Positions 1-4,826 of a DNA stretch of 5,693 nucleotides are shown piece after piece. Position 1 is the first letter of the stretch. Each line of letters begins with the position of its first letter. Source of the DNA: Candidatus Gerdarchaeota archaeon (GTDB lineage: Archaea > Asgardarchaeota > Heimdallarchaeia > JABLTI01); assembly GCA_016839405.1 (NCBI GenBank), contig JAEOUJ010000413.1, positions 1-5,693 of the forward strand, in the 5' to 3' direction. A program made the position numbers and the translations under genes. The notes under the pieces were generated by a model that saw only the letters and a list, made by a program, of their open reading frames with translations, did not search any database and was not told the DNA's origin.

Positions 1-2
1 AT

Positions 3-113
3 AAAGGGTAAGTTATTACATCCCCCGGTGAATACTTATTCCCTTTTACAAATTCTGAGAAATAGCAGTATGCTATATTCTTTTGGACATTCGTCCCTCG
101 TTTTTCGAGGGAC
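3..113 (+). other. Run of three stem-loops at the left edge; no gene supported
   Basis: Three hairpins follow one another. AAAGGGTAAG (3-12) pairs with CTTATTCCCTTT (35-46) with a TT bulge. ATAGCA (62-67) pairs with TGCTAT (71-76) around a three-base loop. GTCCCTCG (93-100) pairs perfectly with CGAGGGAC (106-113) around TTTTT. GGAC at 85-88 could instead pair with GTCC at 93-96, which would exclude the third hairpin. The GC-rich stems stand out in an AT-rich setting. This could be the 3' end of a gene or structured RNA that begins left of the window, or a leader of the permease gene. I do not recognise an RNA family. The stems are seen directly; any RNA role is inference. Confidence 0.35.
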
Positions 114-128
114 AATCCTTTATTTTTT
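93..128 (+). terminator. Perfect 8-bp GC-rich hairpin followed by a T tract
   Basis: GTCCCTCG and CGAGGGAC form a perfect stem with a TTTTT loop. Ten bases further on comes a run of six T residues (123-128). The shape resembles an intrinsic terminator for something transcribed from the left. The gap between stem and T run is longer than in a classical bacterial terminator, and archaea terminate mainly on oligo-T, so the stem may instead be an RNA-processing or stability element. Confidence 0.4.
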
Positions 129-132
129 GATG

Positions 133-140
133 TTTTATAT
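133..140 (+). promoter_or_regulatory. Possible TATA box for the DMT permease
   Basis: TTTTATAT lies about 60 bases before the permease ATG. An archaeal TATA box sets the start of transcription roughly 25 bases downstream, which would give a leader of about 30 bases. The match is modest in AT-rich sequence, and no clear BRE precedes it. Confidence 0.3.
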
Positions 141-195
141 TCATTCTATGGGGAAATATTGAAAATAACTACTTGTAACTATTTGTTGTACAATA

Positions 196-1224
196 ATGTC
201 AGAACAAAAAACTAAACTCTCTCATCGCTTACTTGCTGATTTCGTCCTACTAATTATTACTGCTATTTGGGGCAGCACTTTTGTTATGGTTGATCGTGCA
301 GTTGAGGTTCTTGGTGTGTTTACATTCATTGCCTTCCGTTTTACTTTAGCTTTTATTATTCTTTTATTGGTTTTTAGTTACCAACTATACAAGAATAAAA
401 TTACTTGGAAAACTATTTGGCGTGGAGTTATTATTGGCATTTTTCTTTTTGTTGGATATTCATTTCAAACTTTTGGATTAGCTGTTGGAACAGAACCTGG
501 TAAGGCAGCTTTTATTACTGGTCTCTATGTTGTCCTTGTCCCCATCTTTTCTTCAATTATATTGAAAAAAGCACCACATAAGCTTTCTTGGCTTGCAATC
601 TTTGTGGTCGTTCTTGGTCTCGGTTTGTTAAGTATTGAAAGTTTGAATATTCAAGCAAGTGATCTTTTGGGTGATTTTCTAATTATAATTGCTACTTTTG
701 GTTATGCTTTTCATATAATTACTATTGATAAATTCATTCAGAAAGAACATTTTAGCAGCCTTGCTGTGATTCAAATTGGAACAGTTATGAGCCTTTCTTG
801 GATTTCTTCTGGCATTTTTTGGAAAGTTAATGTTCCAAGTTTAATGAGTAAATTTTCTTTTACTACAAGTTATTTCACTAGAGATGTTATTTTAGCTATA
901 ACTTTCACTGGTGTTTTAGCTACAGCATTAATTCTGGCATTACAGACTTATGTTCAAAAACTTACATCACCAACCCATGTCGCAGTTATCTTTTCTATGG
1001 AGCCTGTTTTTGGAGCAATTTTTGCTATTATTATTGTAGGAGAAATATTCCTACCAAGACAATGGGGTGGTTGTGTTTTAATTCTTGGCAGTATGATTTT
1101 TCAACAATTAATTGACATCTATCTGCCAATTAGAAAAGAAACAACAATTGCAAATGAGGATAATAATTTCAAAGAATCAAAATTTACGAAAGAAATCTTA
1201 AAATCTACAGATAATGAAAATTAG
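196..1224 (+). CDS. DMT-superfamily permease, EamA/RhaT type
   Basis: An integral membrane transporter of the drug/metabolite superfamily, made of two EamA repeats with about ten predicted helices in 342 residues. Repeat 1 has the family signature AIWGSTF in helix 1 (23-29), an FRF motif (47-49) and the segment QTFGL...GKAAFITGLYVVLVP (91-116). Repeat 2 starts near GDFLIIIATFGYAFH (159-173) and carries the conserved block SPTHVAVIFSMEPVFGAIFA (258-277) and VGE (281-283). The last 30 residues or so are polar and probably cytoplasmic, making the protein slightly longer than usual. The ATG lies just before helix 1. No Shine-Dalgarno motif precedes it, so it may start from a short leader. Family members export or import metabolites, amino acids or drugs; the substrate cannot be read here. 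It stands alone, and its stop runs straight into seven T residues. Confidence 0.93.
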   Translation: MSEQKTKLSHRLLADFVLLIITAIWGSTFVMVDRAVEVLGVFTFIAFRFTLAFIILLLVFSYQLYKNKITWKTIWRGVIIGIFLFVGYSFQTFGLAVGTEPGKAAFITGLYVVLVPIFSSIILKKAPHKLSWLAIFVVVLGLGLLSIESLNIQASDLLGDFLIIIATFGYAFHIITIDKFIQKEHFSSLAVIQIGTVMSLSWISSGIFWKVNVPSLMSKFSFTTSYFTRDVILAITFTGVLATALILALQTYVQKLTSPTHVAVIFSMEPVFGAIFAIIIVGEIFLPRQWGGCVLILGSMIFQQLIDIYLPIRKETTIANEDNNFKESKFTKEILKSTDNEN

Positions 1225-1231
1225 TTTTTTT
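1225..1231 (+). terminator. Oligo-T tract directly after the permease stop
   Basis: Seven T residues follow the TAG stop without a gap, with no hairpin before them. This matches the oligo-U termination signal known in archaea. Confidence 0.5.
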
Positions 1232-1405
1232 AATGAGTATTTTATCAAAACAAATTACATGAATGAAATTCTATTAGCCTTTCATTCTTTAGCATATCAA
1301 TTATCGACCAATCATTAATAGATATTTTATTCTTGTTTTTTCTTTCTCATTTTTTAATTTCTTTTTCAAATCGTTTTTATTCAATATTGTTCACATCCAC
1401 CTTTT

Positions 1406-1495
1406 TTAACAGCCATTTATTAAACAGGCATTAAATCTTACTTTTTCTAATTCTTTTTTGAGTTGTTTTTTCATGTTTTGTTTTTGAGTGTTCAT
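1406..1495 (-). CDS. Candidate small protein, 29 residues, unknown
   Basis: I do not recognise this protein. The frame opens with an ATG ten bases after GGAG and about 50 bases after a good TATA box, so promoter, leader and start are all correctly spaced. The product begins MNTQKQNMKKQLKKELEKVR, a very basic, probably helical stretch, and ends NACLINGC with cysteines at positions 24 and 29, the second being the last residue. The low complexity of the lysine-rich part means chance is a real possibility. A second lysine-rich frame continues at 1301-1384 in the same phase, so this might be the first part of a longer, broken gene. Confidence 0.28.
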   Translation of the reverse strand: MNTQKQNMKKQLKKELEKVRFNACLINGC

Positions 1496-1593
1496 TTTTC
1501 TTTTTCTCCGAGTTTTGTTCTTGAATATACTACTCTCATTATCATATATAAAGCGGATTCACTTTTTTAGAACTCAAAAATAAGACTCAAAAA
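1455..1593. repeat. Four copies of TTTTTGAGT, two in each orientation
   Basis: Direct copies of TTTTTGAGT lie at 1455-1463 and 1481-1489. Its complement ACTCAAAAA lies at 1572-1580 and 1585-1593. The two pairs flank the minus-strand TATA box at 1543-1552 as an inverted arrangement. AT-rich low complexity may explain part of this. The complementary copies also form part of the T-rich tail after gar1. Confidence 0.4.
1543..1552 (-). promoter_or_regulatory. TATA box facing the small ORF
   Basis: The minus strand reads TTTATATATG, a near-perfect archaeal box A. Transcription would start near 1520, and the ATG at 1495 lies about 25 bases further on with GGAG in between. It is downstream of gar1, so it would serve a separate transcript. 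Confidence 0.45.
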
Positions 1594-1628
1594 GAGGCCA
1601 CAAATTGTGACTAAAAATTGATTAAAAA
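1589..1628 (-). terminator. T tracts after gar1
   Basis: Read on the minus strand, the sequence after the gar1 stop contains three runs of five T residues (1624-1628, 1613-1617, 1589-1593). A short inverted repeat, CACAA-A-TTGTG on the plus strand (1600-1610), lies between the second and third. This is a plausible end for the srp19-gar1 transcript. Confidence 0.4.
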
Positions 1629-1634
1629 TAATAA

Positions 1635-1919
1635 TTACTTTTTGTTTCTTGATTTCACTGTGTTTTTCTTTGGATTGACTTTTTTCTTAGCGGGGCTATC
1701 TAATAAATAGACAGTCTCACCTATGGTTGCTTCTGCTTCTGCTTCTCTAGTACTGATTACAAGATAGGGATTTTTTGTAGGACCAATTATATCAACAATT
1801 TTTCCCAATTTTTTTAATTGTTGATTAACAATTTCTGTATTCATTCTATATTGTTTTGTAACTTTAACAAGTAAATTCCCTTTCTTGCTAATGATATGGA
1901 TTTTGCCAAGTTTCTTCAA
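1635..1919 (-). CDS. gar1: H/ACA RNP protein Gar1
   Basis: Gar1 is part of the H/ACA ribonucleoprotein (with Cbf5, Nop10 and L7Ae) that turns uridines into pseudouridine in RNA; it binds Cbf5 and helps substrate turnover. The compact Gar1/Naf1 beta-barrel is recognised by LGKIVDIIGPTKNPYLVI (residues 38-55 from the chosen start), the family's GxVxDxxGPxxxPY core, and the tail is lysine-rich. The frame is open back to a GTG at 1928. I prefer the TTG at 1919, because GGTGA lies five bases before it and the product then starts MKKLGKIH, close to the Pyrococcus Gar1 start as I recall it. That gives 94 residues; the GTG start gives 97. It lies about 45 bases after srp19 on the same strand, a pairing known in other archaea, so the two are probably co-transcribed. 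Confidence 0.92.
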   Translation of the reverse strand: MKKLGKIHIISKKGNLLVKVTKQYRMNTEIVNQQLKKLGKIVDIIGPTKNPYLVISTREAEAEATIGETVYLLDSPAKKKVNPKKNTVKSRNKK

Positions 1920-1924
1920 ATAAG

Positions 1925-1929
1925 TCACC
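1925..1929 (-). promoter_or_regulatory. Ribosome binding site that favours the gar1 TTG start
   Basis: The minus strand reads GGTGA, complementary to part of the CACCUCC end of 16S rRNA, five bases before the TTG at 1919. It overlaps the GTG at 1928, which has no motif of its own upstream. Confidence 0.5.
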
Positions 1930-1965
1930 AGTTAAAAATATTAAAAGCAATCAAAATTTATTATT

Positions 1966-2355
1966 TCATCTTGTTTTCTGACGATAAACACCTTTAGTTT
2001 TTTTCTTATCGGTTGGTTTCTTCTTTGGAACTGGTTTAGGTACACTTACTTTTGGGATATTTTTAGCAATTTCGCGTAATTGCTTTTCTTTTGATCCATC
2101 TTTGGCAATTAAAAATCGACCTCGTTTTTCATGCCAAGTTTTTGGATAATGTTTATTTGAATCTAGAAAAACCTCAAAACCAGCTTTTTGAGCAGCTAAT
2201 GCAACATGTTTCAATTCTGGTGCATCATAGGCTAATCTTTTAGGAATTCTTCGACCCATTTTCCAAGTAAGATTTTTATCGAAATATTCAGGATAAATAA
2301 CTCGCATATCTTTCCTAACAGCTGCTTTTCCTCTCTTTGATTTCGTACTAGACAA
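1966..2355 (-). CDS. srp19: Signal recognition particle protein SRP19
   Basis: SRP19 binds the tips of helices 6 and 8 of 7S RNA and prepares it for SRP54 in the cytoplasm, for targeting of membrane and secreted proteins. The family pattern is clear: VIYPEYFD (19-26), the RNA-binding GRRIPKRLAYDAP (34-46), YPKTWHEKRGRFLI (70-83) and LREIAKNIP (93-101). A lysine- and proline-rich basic tail makes up the last 25 residues or so. The longest frame starts at a TTG (2355) with GAGG seven bases before it. An ATG at 2307 (residue 17), preceded by AGGA, would remove a basic 16-residue extension and begin right at the conserved domain, so the start is not settled. It is the first gene of a probable srp19-gar1 operon, with a clear TATA box upstream. 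Confidence 0.95.
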   Translation of the reverse strand: MSSTKSKRGKAAVRKDMRVIYPEYFDKNLTWKMGRRIPKRLAYDAPELKHVALAAQKAGFEVFLDSNKHYPKTWHEKRGRFLIAKDGSKEKQLREIAKNIPKVSVPKPVPKKKPTDKKKTKGVYRQKTR

Positions 2356-2362
2356 TTTTCTT

Positions 2363-2366
2363 CCTC
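2363..2366 (-). promoter_or_regulatory. Ribosome binding site for the srp19 TTG start
   Basis: GAGG on the minus strand, seven bases before the TTG at 2355, supports the longer form of SRP19. The internal ATG at 2307 has its own AGGA five bases upstream, so both starts are plausible. Confidence 0.5.
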
Positions 2367-2403
2367 ATTATTCATTCAAGTATGTTTTTAGCTACAGAAC
2401 TTC

Positions 2404-2414
2404 TTTTTATATAA
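2404..2414 (-). promoter_or_regulatory. TATA box of the srp19-gar1 operon
   Basis: The minus strand reads TTATATAAAAA, a strong archaeal box A about 50 bases before the TTG start. Transcription would begin near 2380 and leave a leader of about 25 bases carrying the GAGG site. Confidence 0.6.
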
Positions 2415-2419
2415 TTGTA

Positions 2420-2434
2420 TTTAAACCGTTTAAA
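2420..2434. promoter_or_regulatory. Perfect palindrome TTTAAAC-C-GTTTAAA between srp19 and hypA
   Basis: Two seven-base arms surround one central base in the 208-base divergent region. On the minus strand the palindrome lies just upstream of the srp19 TATA box, where BRE contacts or a repressor would fall. A transcription-factor site is plausible but inferred; AT-rich arms can arise by chance. Confidence 0.4.
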
Positions 2435-2550
2435 AAACTTAAGGCATTTTATTAAATCATAGATTATTAGAAAAAATGATTGTTTTTCATCACAAGCTTT
2501 ATCCACAAATTTATCTATTAGATATTTATCCTTTAGCTGAGAAATTATCT

Positions 2551-2554
2551 GAGG
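2551..2554 (+). promoter_or_regulatory. Ribosome binding site fixing the hypA TTG start
   Basis: GAGG lies nine bases before the TTG at 2564. No ATG exists in frame upstream before a TAG at 2534-2536, and the ATG at 2568 is in another frame that stops after six codons, so the TTG must be the start. Confidence 0.7.
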
Positions 2555-2563
2555 AAATTATCT

Positions 2564-2950
2564 TTGCATGAATTTTCAACAGCAGTAGGTATCGTAGAAA
2601 CAATAACTGAAGTAGCAAAACAACACAAAGCTACTGGTATCAAGAGGGTTGATTTAATTGTTGGAGAATTCTCCATGTTAAATCACGATCAATTGAAATT
2701 TTCTTTTGAAATTGCCAGTGAGGGTACTCTTGCTGAAGGTGCAGAATTAATTATAGAAGAACAAAAAGGAGAGATACATTGTCTTGATTGTGGTTATAAA
2801 GGAATAGCAGGTCAACAAAATAAAGAAGTAAATCATTTTGTTGTTGATTTAGTGAATATATTTCAATGTCCTAAATGCAAGTCTAATAAAACAAAAATCA
2901 GCGGTGGAAGAGATATTTATGTTAATAATATAGAGGTTATTCTCGAGTAA
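2564..2950 (+). CDS. hypA: Nickel metallochaperone HypA
   Basis: HypA delivers nickel, with HypB, to the large subunit of [NiFe]-hydrogenases in the cytoplasm. The 128 residues show the whole family plan: MHE at the N-terminus, where the amino end and His2 bind nickel; a GEFSMLNHDQLKFSFEIASEGT region (34-55); a zinc domain with CLDC (73-76) and CPKCKSNKTKISGGRDIYV (102-120); and an acidic C-terminal strand. The 25 residues between the two CxxC pairs are more than the 12 of the E. coli protein as I recall it, as in archaeal long forms. The TTG start is forced and gives the required His2. No hypB or other hyp gene lies in the window; uppP follows 68 bases later on the same strand. The gene implies nickel enzymes encoded elsewhere. 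Confidence 0.95.
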   Translation: MHEFSTAVGIVETITEVAKQHKATGIKRVDLIVGEFSMLNHDQLKFSFEIASEGTLAEGAELIIEEQKGEIHCLDCGYKGIAGQQNKEVNHFVVDLVNIFQCPKCKSNKTKISGGRDIYVNNIEVILE

Positions 2951-2957
2951 AAATCAG

Positions 2958-2977
2958 TTTTTTATAGAAATGTTTTT
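2958..2977 (+). terminator. Oligo-T tracts after hypA, possibly also a TATA box for uppP
   Basis: Runs of six T (2958-2963) and five T (2973-2977) follow the hypA stop within 30 bases, without a hairpin. The first run continues as TTTTTTATAG, which could also serve as a weak TATA box with a start near 2988 for uppP. Whether hypA and uppP share a transcript cannot be told. Confidence 0.35.
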
Positions 2978-3006
2978 GTTTAAATTTGTTTCATTTTAGA
3001 AGTTGA

Positions 3007-3021
3007 AGGTAGATTTCTATG
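3007..3021 (+). promoter_or_regulatory. uppP translation start region, AGGTAGATTTCTATG
   Basis: AGGT lies eight bases before the uppP ATG. The same 15-base block, with one change, precedes the exchanger-like gene at 4951-4965. Confidence 0.5.
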
Positions 3022-3960
3022 GTTGCAGTTTGGAAATTAATTATTCTTGCAATTGTTCAAGGACTTCTTGAGTGGTTACCTGTATCAAGTGAGGGATGGT
3101 TGTTTTTAATCCAAAATTGGATGAACGAAACTGAAAATATACTTGCTATAGCACTATTTTTACATATTGGAACAATGATTGCAGTTATTGCTAGATTTTG
3201 GAAAGATTTCTTCCTATTATTTGGTATTAAAGAACCTAAAAGAAAATCTAGCAAAGAAGCTATAGATGAAATTGAAAATAAAGAGAAAGAAGAAATAGAT
3301 GAGCAGATAATAAGAAAAGAAAAACAAAAAATTTTATGGAAATTTCTTTTGGTTGCAACTGCTGCAACGGCTGTCATTGGTGTTCCAATTTACCTTTTGG
3401 TGAGATTTGTATTGGAAGATGGAGCTCTTTTAAGCCTAGCTAATGGAAAAGTTGATGGAGGAAGCATAATTACTATGATTATTGGACTATTTTTGATTGG
3501 AACGGGTATTTTCATTCTTATCTCTCGACGACAAACTGCTAAGAAATCAATTTATGAAATGACTACTAGGGAAATGTTGATTGTTGGAGCAGTGCAAGGA
3601 ATTACGCCAATTCCAGGAGTTTCAAGATCAGGATCTACTGTTGGAACAATGCTAATCGAAGGAGTAGAAGAAGAGGATTCATTACGAGGGAGCTTTTTAC
3701 TAAGTATTCCTGCAGTTATTGGTGCAAACATTCTGACAATTATTGTTGATTTAATACAAGGTGATATGTCTTTTGAAGGTATACCAGTTTATGCAATGTT
3801 TTTAGCTACCTTAGTTTCAGCAGTAATTGGATTTGCTACAATAGATCTCTTTTTACGCCTTGCTAAGAAAATTAACTTTGGGTGGTTCTGTATAACAATT
3901 GGTGCAATAGCATTAGTTATAACATTAATTGTTATTATACTTGCATTGACAACAATTTAG
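3019..3960 (+). CDS. uppP: Undecaprenyl-diphosphatase family protein (UppP/BacA)
   Basis: A polytopic membrane phosphatase family that removes one phosphate from polyprenyl diphosphate, so the lipid carrier for surface glycans or protein glycosylation can be used again. In archaea the substrate would be a dolichol-like or C55-60 carrier. Motif 1 is QGLLEWLPVSSEGW (14-27), with the Q..E pair kept. Motif 2 is PGVSRSGST (199-207), including Arg203. The position of the bacterial motif-1 histidine is Trp27, and SSEG replaces SS(S/T)GH, as I recall for archaeal members. A charged loop (about 71-107, rich in K and E) is longer than in bacterial enzymes. Around eight helices fit the hydrophobic pattern, and 313 residues is slightly long. 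The ATG has AGGT eight bases upstream. The stop lies two bases from the stop of the opposing gene. Exact substrate and activity are inferred. Confidence 0.9.
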   Translation: MVAVWKLIILAIVQGLLEWLPVSSEGWLFLIQNWMNETENILAIALFLHIGTMIAVIARFWKDFFLLFGIKEPKRKSSKEAIDEIENKEKEEIDEQIIRKEKQKILWKFLLVATAATAVIGVPIYLLVRFVLEDGALLSLANGKVDGGSIITMIIGLFLIGTGIFILISRRQTAKKSIYEMTTREMLIVGAVQGITPIPGVSRSGSTVGTMLIEGVEEEDSLRGSFLLSIPAVIGANILTIIVDLIQGDMSFEGIPVYAMFLATLVSAVIGFATIDLFLRLAKKINFGWFCITIGAIALVITLIVIILALTTI

Positions 3961-3962
3961 AA

Positions 3963-4709
3963 TTATTCTTTCTTTGGAAATTTAATAAAACCAATAGGTA
4001 AATTAGCTCTTTTCCATTCAGCAGCTTTACCTGATAAAGCCATCTCGATTGGTTTTTTCCCGTCATTACCTATAACTAATAGAGCTGTTCCAGCAATAGC
4101 TTGTTGCCAAAATAAATTCAACCACTTATCAGTTCGTCGCATGATTTTAGAAGCGATTTCTTCTGGGGGATTCATAGAGTAACGCTCATACATTTCATCG
4201 AAATCTGAAAAGTGTATAACAAGAAAATCTACTCTATTGATCGCTTTCACACTTTTAACATAAATATTAATGTCAGAATTTTCTACACTGGCTAATGATG
4301 GATCTATTACTATATGGGGAATATCTTCTTCTCGAGCAATTACTTTAACATGCTTATTATTGGATTTCAGTGAATTCAATAAATTAAATGTCAAACTATC
4401 TTTACTAAAAAAAGTCGATTTCAACATTGATTCAGACAGAGCAGATGTTTTATTAGGGGTTTCAATTAGTAATAGATTTTCAAGATTTTTAATCATCCAG
4501 GTAGGTTGATAAGCGATTATTTCGAATAAACTAAAATTATCAATTATTATCAAAATAACTTGATCTATTGGTTGTTCTGGTAATTTAATATCATCAACTG
4601 CAGGAAGATAAAATGGTCTTGCTAAGCCTAATAATTTTAATACAATTGAAGGAAGCTGAGCAGCTTTTATGTTAAAGGTTGTTAAACCTAAATCTTCAGC
4701 AATTTCCAT
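3963..4709 (-). CDS. Alkaline-phosphatase-like fold protein, degenerate metal site
   Basis: A soluble protein of 248 residues resembling the alkaline phosphatase / phosphodiesterase superfamily by layout rather than by complete motifs. QVILIIIDN (50-58) looks like the first strand with its metal-binding Asp57. DFLVIHFSDFDEMYERYS (161-178) resembles the strand and D..xH..G segment. TDKWLN (193-198) fits the following helix, and TALLVIGNDGKK (208-219) resembles the strand ending in DHG. The residues that normally bind metal are altered: Glu175 stands where His is expected, and Asn215-Asp216 where Asp-His is expected. It is also shorter than most family enzymes. It may be an inactive relative or a separate family. 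The ATG at 4709 has no well-spaced Shine-Dalgarno site, and no other start exists before an in-frame stop. It is convergent with uppP with a two-base gap. Confidence 0.5.
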   Translation of the reverse strand: MEIAEDLGLTTFNIKAAQLPSIVLKLLGLARPFYLPAVDDIKLPEQPIDQVILIIIDNFSLFEIIAYQPTWMIKNLENLLLIETPNKTSALSESMLKSTFFSKDSLTFNLLNSLKSNNKHVKVIAREEDIPHIVIDPSLASVENSDINIYVKSVKAINRVDFLVIHFSDFDEMYERYSMNPPEEIASKIMRRTDKWLNLFWQQAIAGTALLVIGNDGKKPIEMALSGKAAEWKRANLPIGFIKFPKKE

Positions 4710-4740
4710 TTTTAATGGATCCCTTTCCTCTATTTGATTT

Positions 4741-4752
4741 TATTTAAATATA
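4741..4752 (-). promoter_or_regulatory. TATA-like box before the phosphatase-like gene
   Basis: The minus strand reads TATATTTAAATA, 32 to 43 bases before the ATG at 4709. Transcription would start about 10 bases before the ATG, so the leader would be very short, in keeping with the absence of a well-placed Shine-Dalgarno motif. Confidence 0.4.
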
Positions 4753-4791
4753 GCATAATATTAGCTGGTTTAAATCTAATTATGTTATGCT
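4752..4791. promoter_or_regulatory. Imperfect palindrome next to the TATA box of the phosphatase-like gene
   Basis: AGCATAA (4752-4758) is complementary to TTATGCT (4785-4791), and ATTAG (4760-4764) to CTAAT (4776-4780), around an 11-base centre. On the minus strand it abuts the TATA box on its upstream side, as an operator would. On the plus strand the last arm runs into six T residues (4791-4796), so a hairpin terminator for antisense transcription is the alternative. Confidence 0.4.
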
Positions 4792-4826
4792 TTTTTGTCG
4801 TTTTTAGTACTATTTTTTAACATATT

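Larger units (their letters stand above)
1232..1634. other. Gap of about 400 bases between the permease and gar1
   Basis: No gene of ordinary length is present. From about 1330 to 1520 the plus strand is strongly pyrimidine-rich, so a minus-strand transcript would be A-rich and would encode lysine-rich peptides. The gap holds a minus-strand TATA box (1543-1552), a GGAG motif (1506-1509), a 29-residue reading frame (1406-1495), a second 27-residue TTG frame (1301-1384), four copies of a 9-base repeat, and T tracts after gar1. In several archaea a TFB gene follows gar1; it is not found here. Confidence 0.6.

Noticed and set aside
93..113. Palindrome considered as a CRISPR repeat
   Set aside because: Only one copy is present, with no regularly spaced repeats around it and no cas gene in the window.
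2..115. Minus-strand frame running off the left edge from a TTG at 115
   Set aside because: It has no ATG or GTG, AGGA directly abuts the TTG, and the start lies beside the hairpin. A gene start there cannot be supported without sequence further left.
1..162. Plus-strand frame open from the left edge to a TGA at 160-162, about 53 codons
   Set aside because: The composition is hydrophobic and unremarkable, it runs through the perfect hairpin and the T tract, and no family motif is visible. The right part looks like promoter sequence.
1..195. tRNA or other stable RNA gene at the left edge
   Set aside because: No T-arm consensus, CCA end or cloverleaf could be drawn, and the stems do not match 5S, 7S or RNase P RNA features I know.
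1225..1634. TFB gene expected after gar1 as in some archaea
   Set aside because: No zinc ribbon or cyclin-like repeat is encoded in any frame; only very short frames exist.
3057..3377. Minus-strand open frame of 106 codons inside uppP
   Set aside because: It is fully antisense to a well-supported membrane protein gene, rich in Ser, Ile and Phe as expected from such a shadow, with no motif.
4270..4509. Plus-strand open frame of 79 codons inside the phosphatase-like gene
   Set aside because: Antisense shadow without promoter, ribosome site or recognisable domain.
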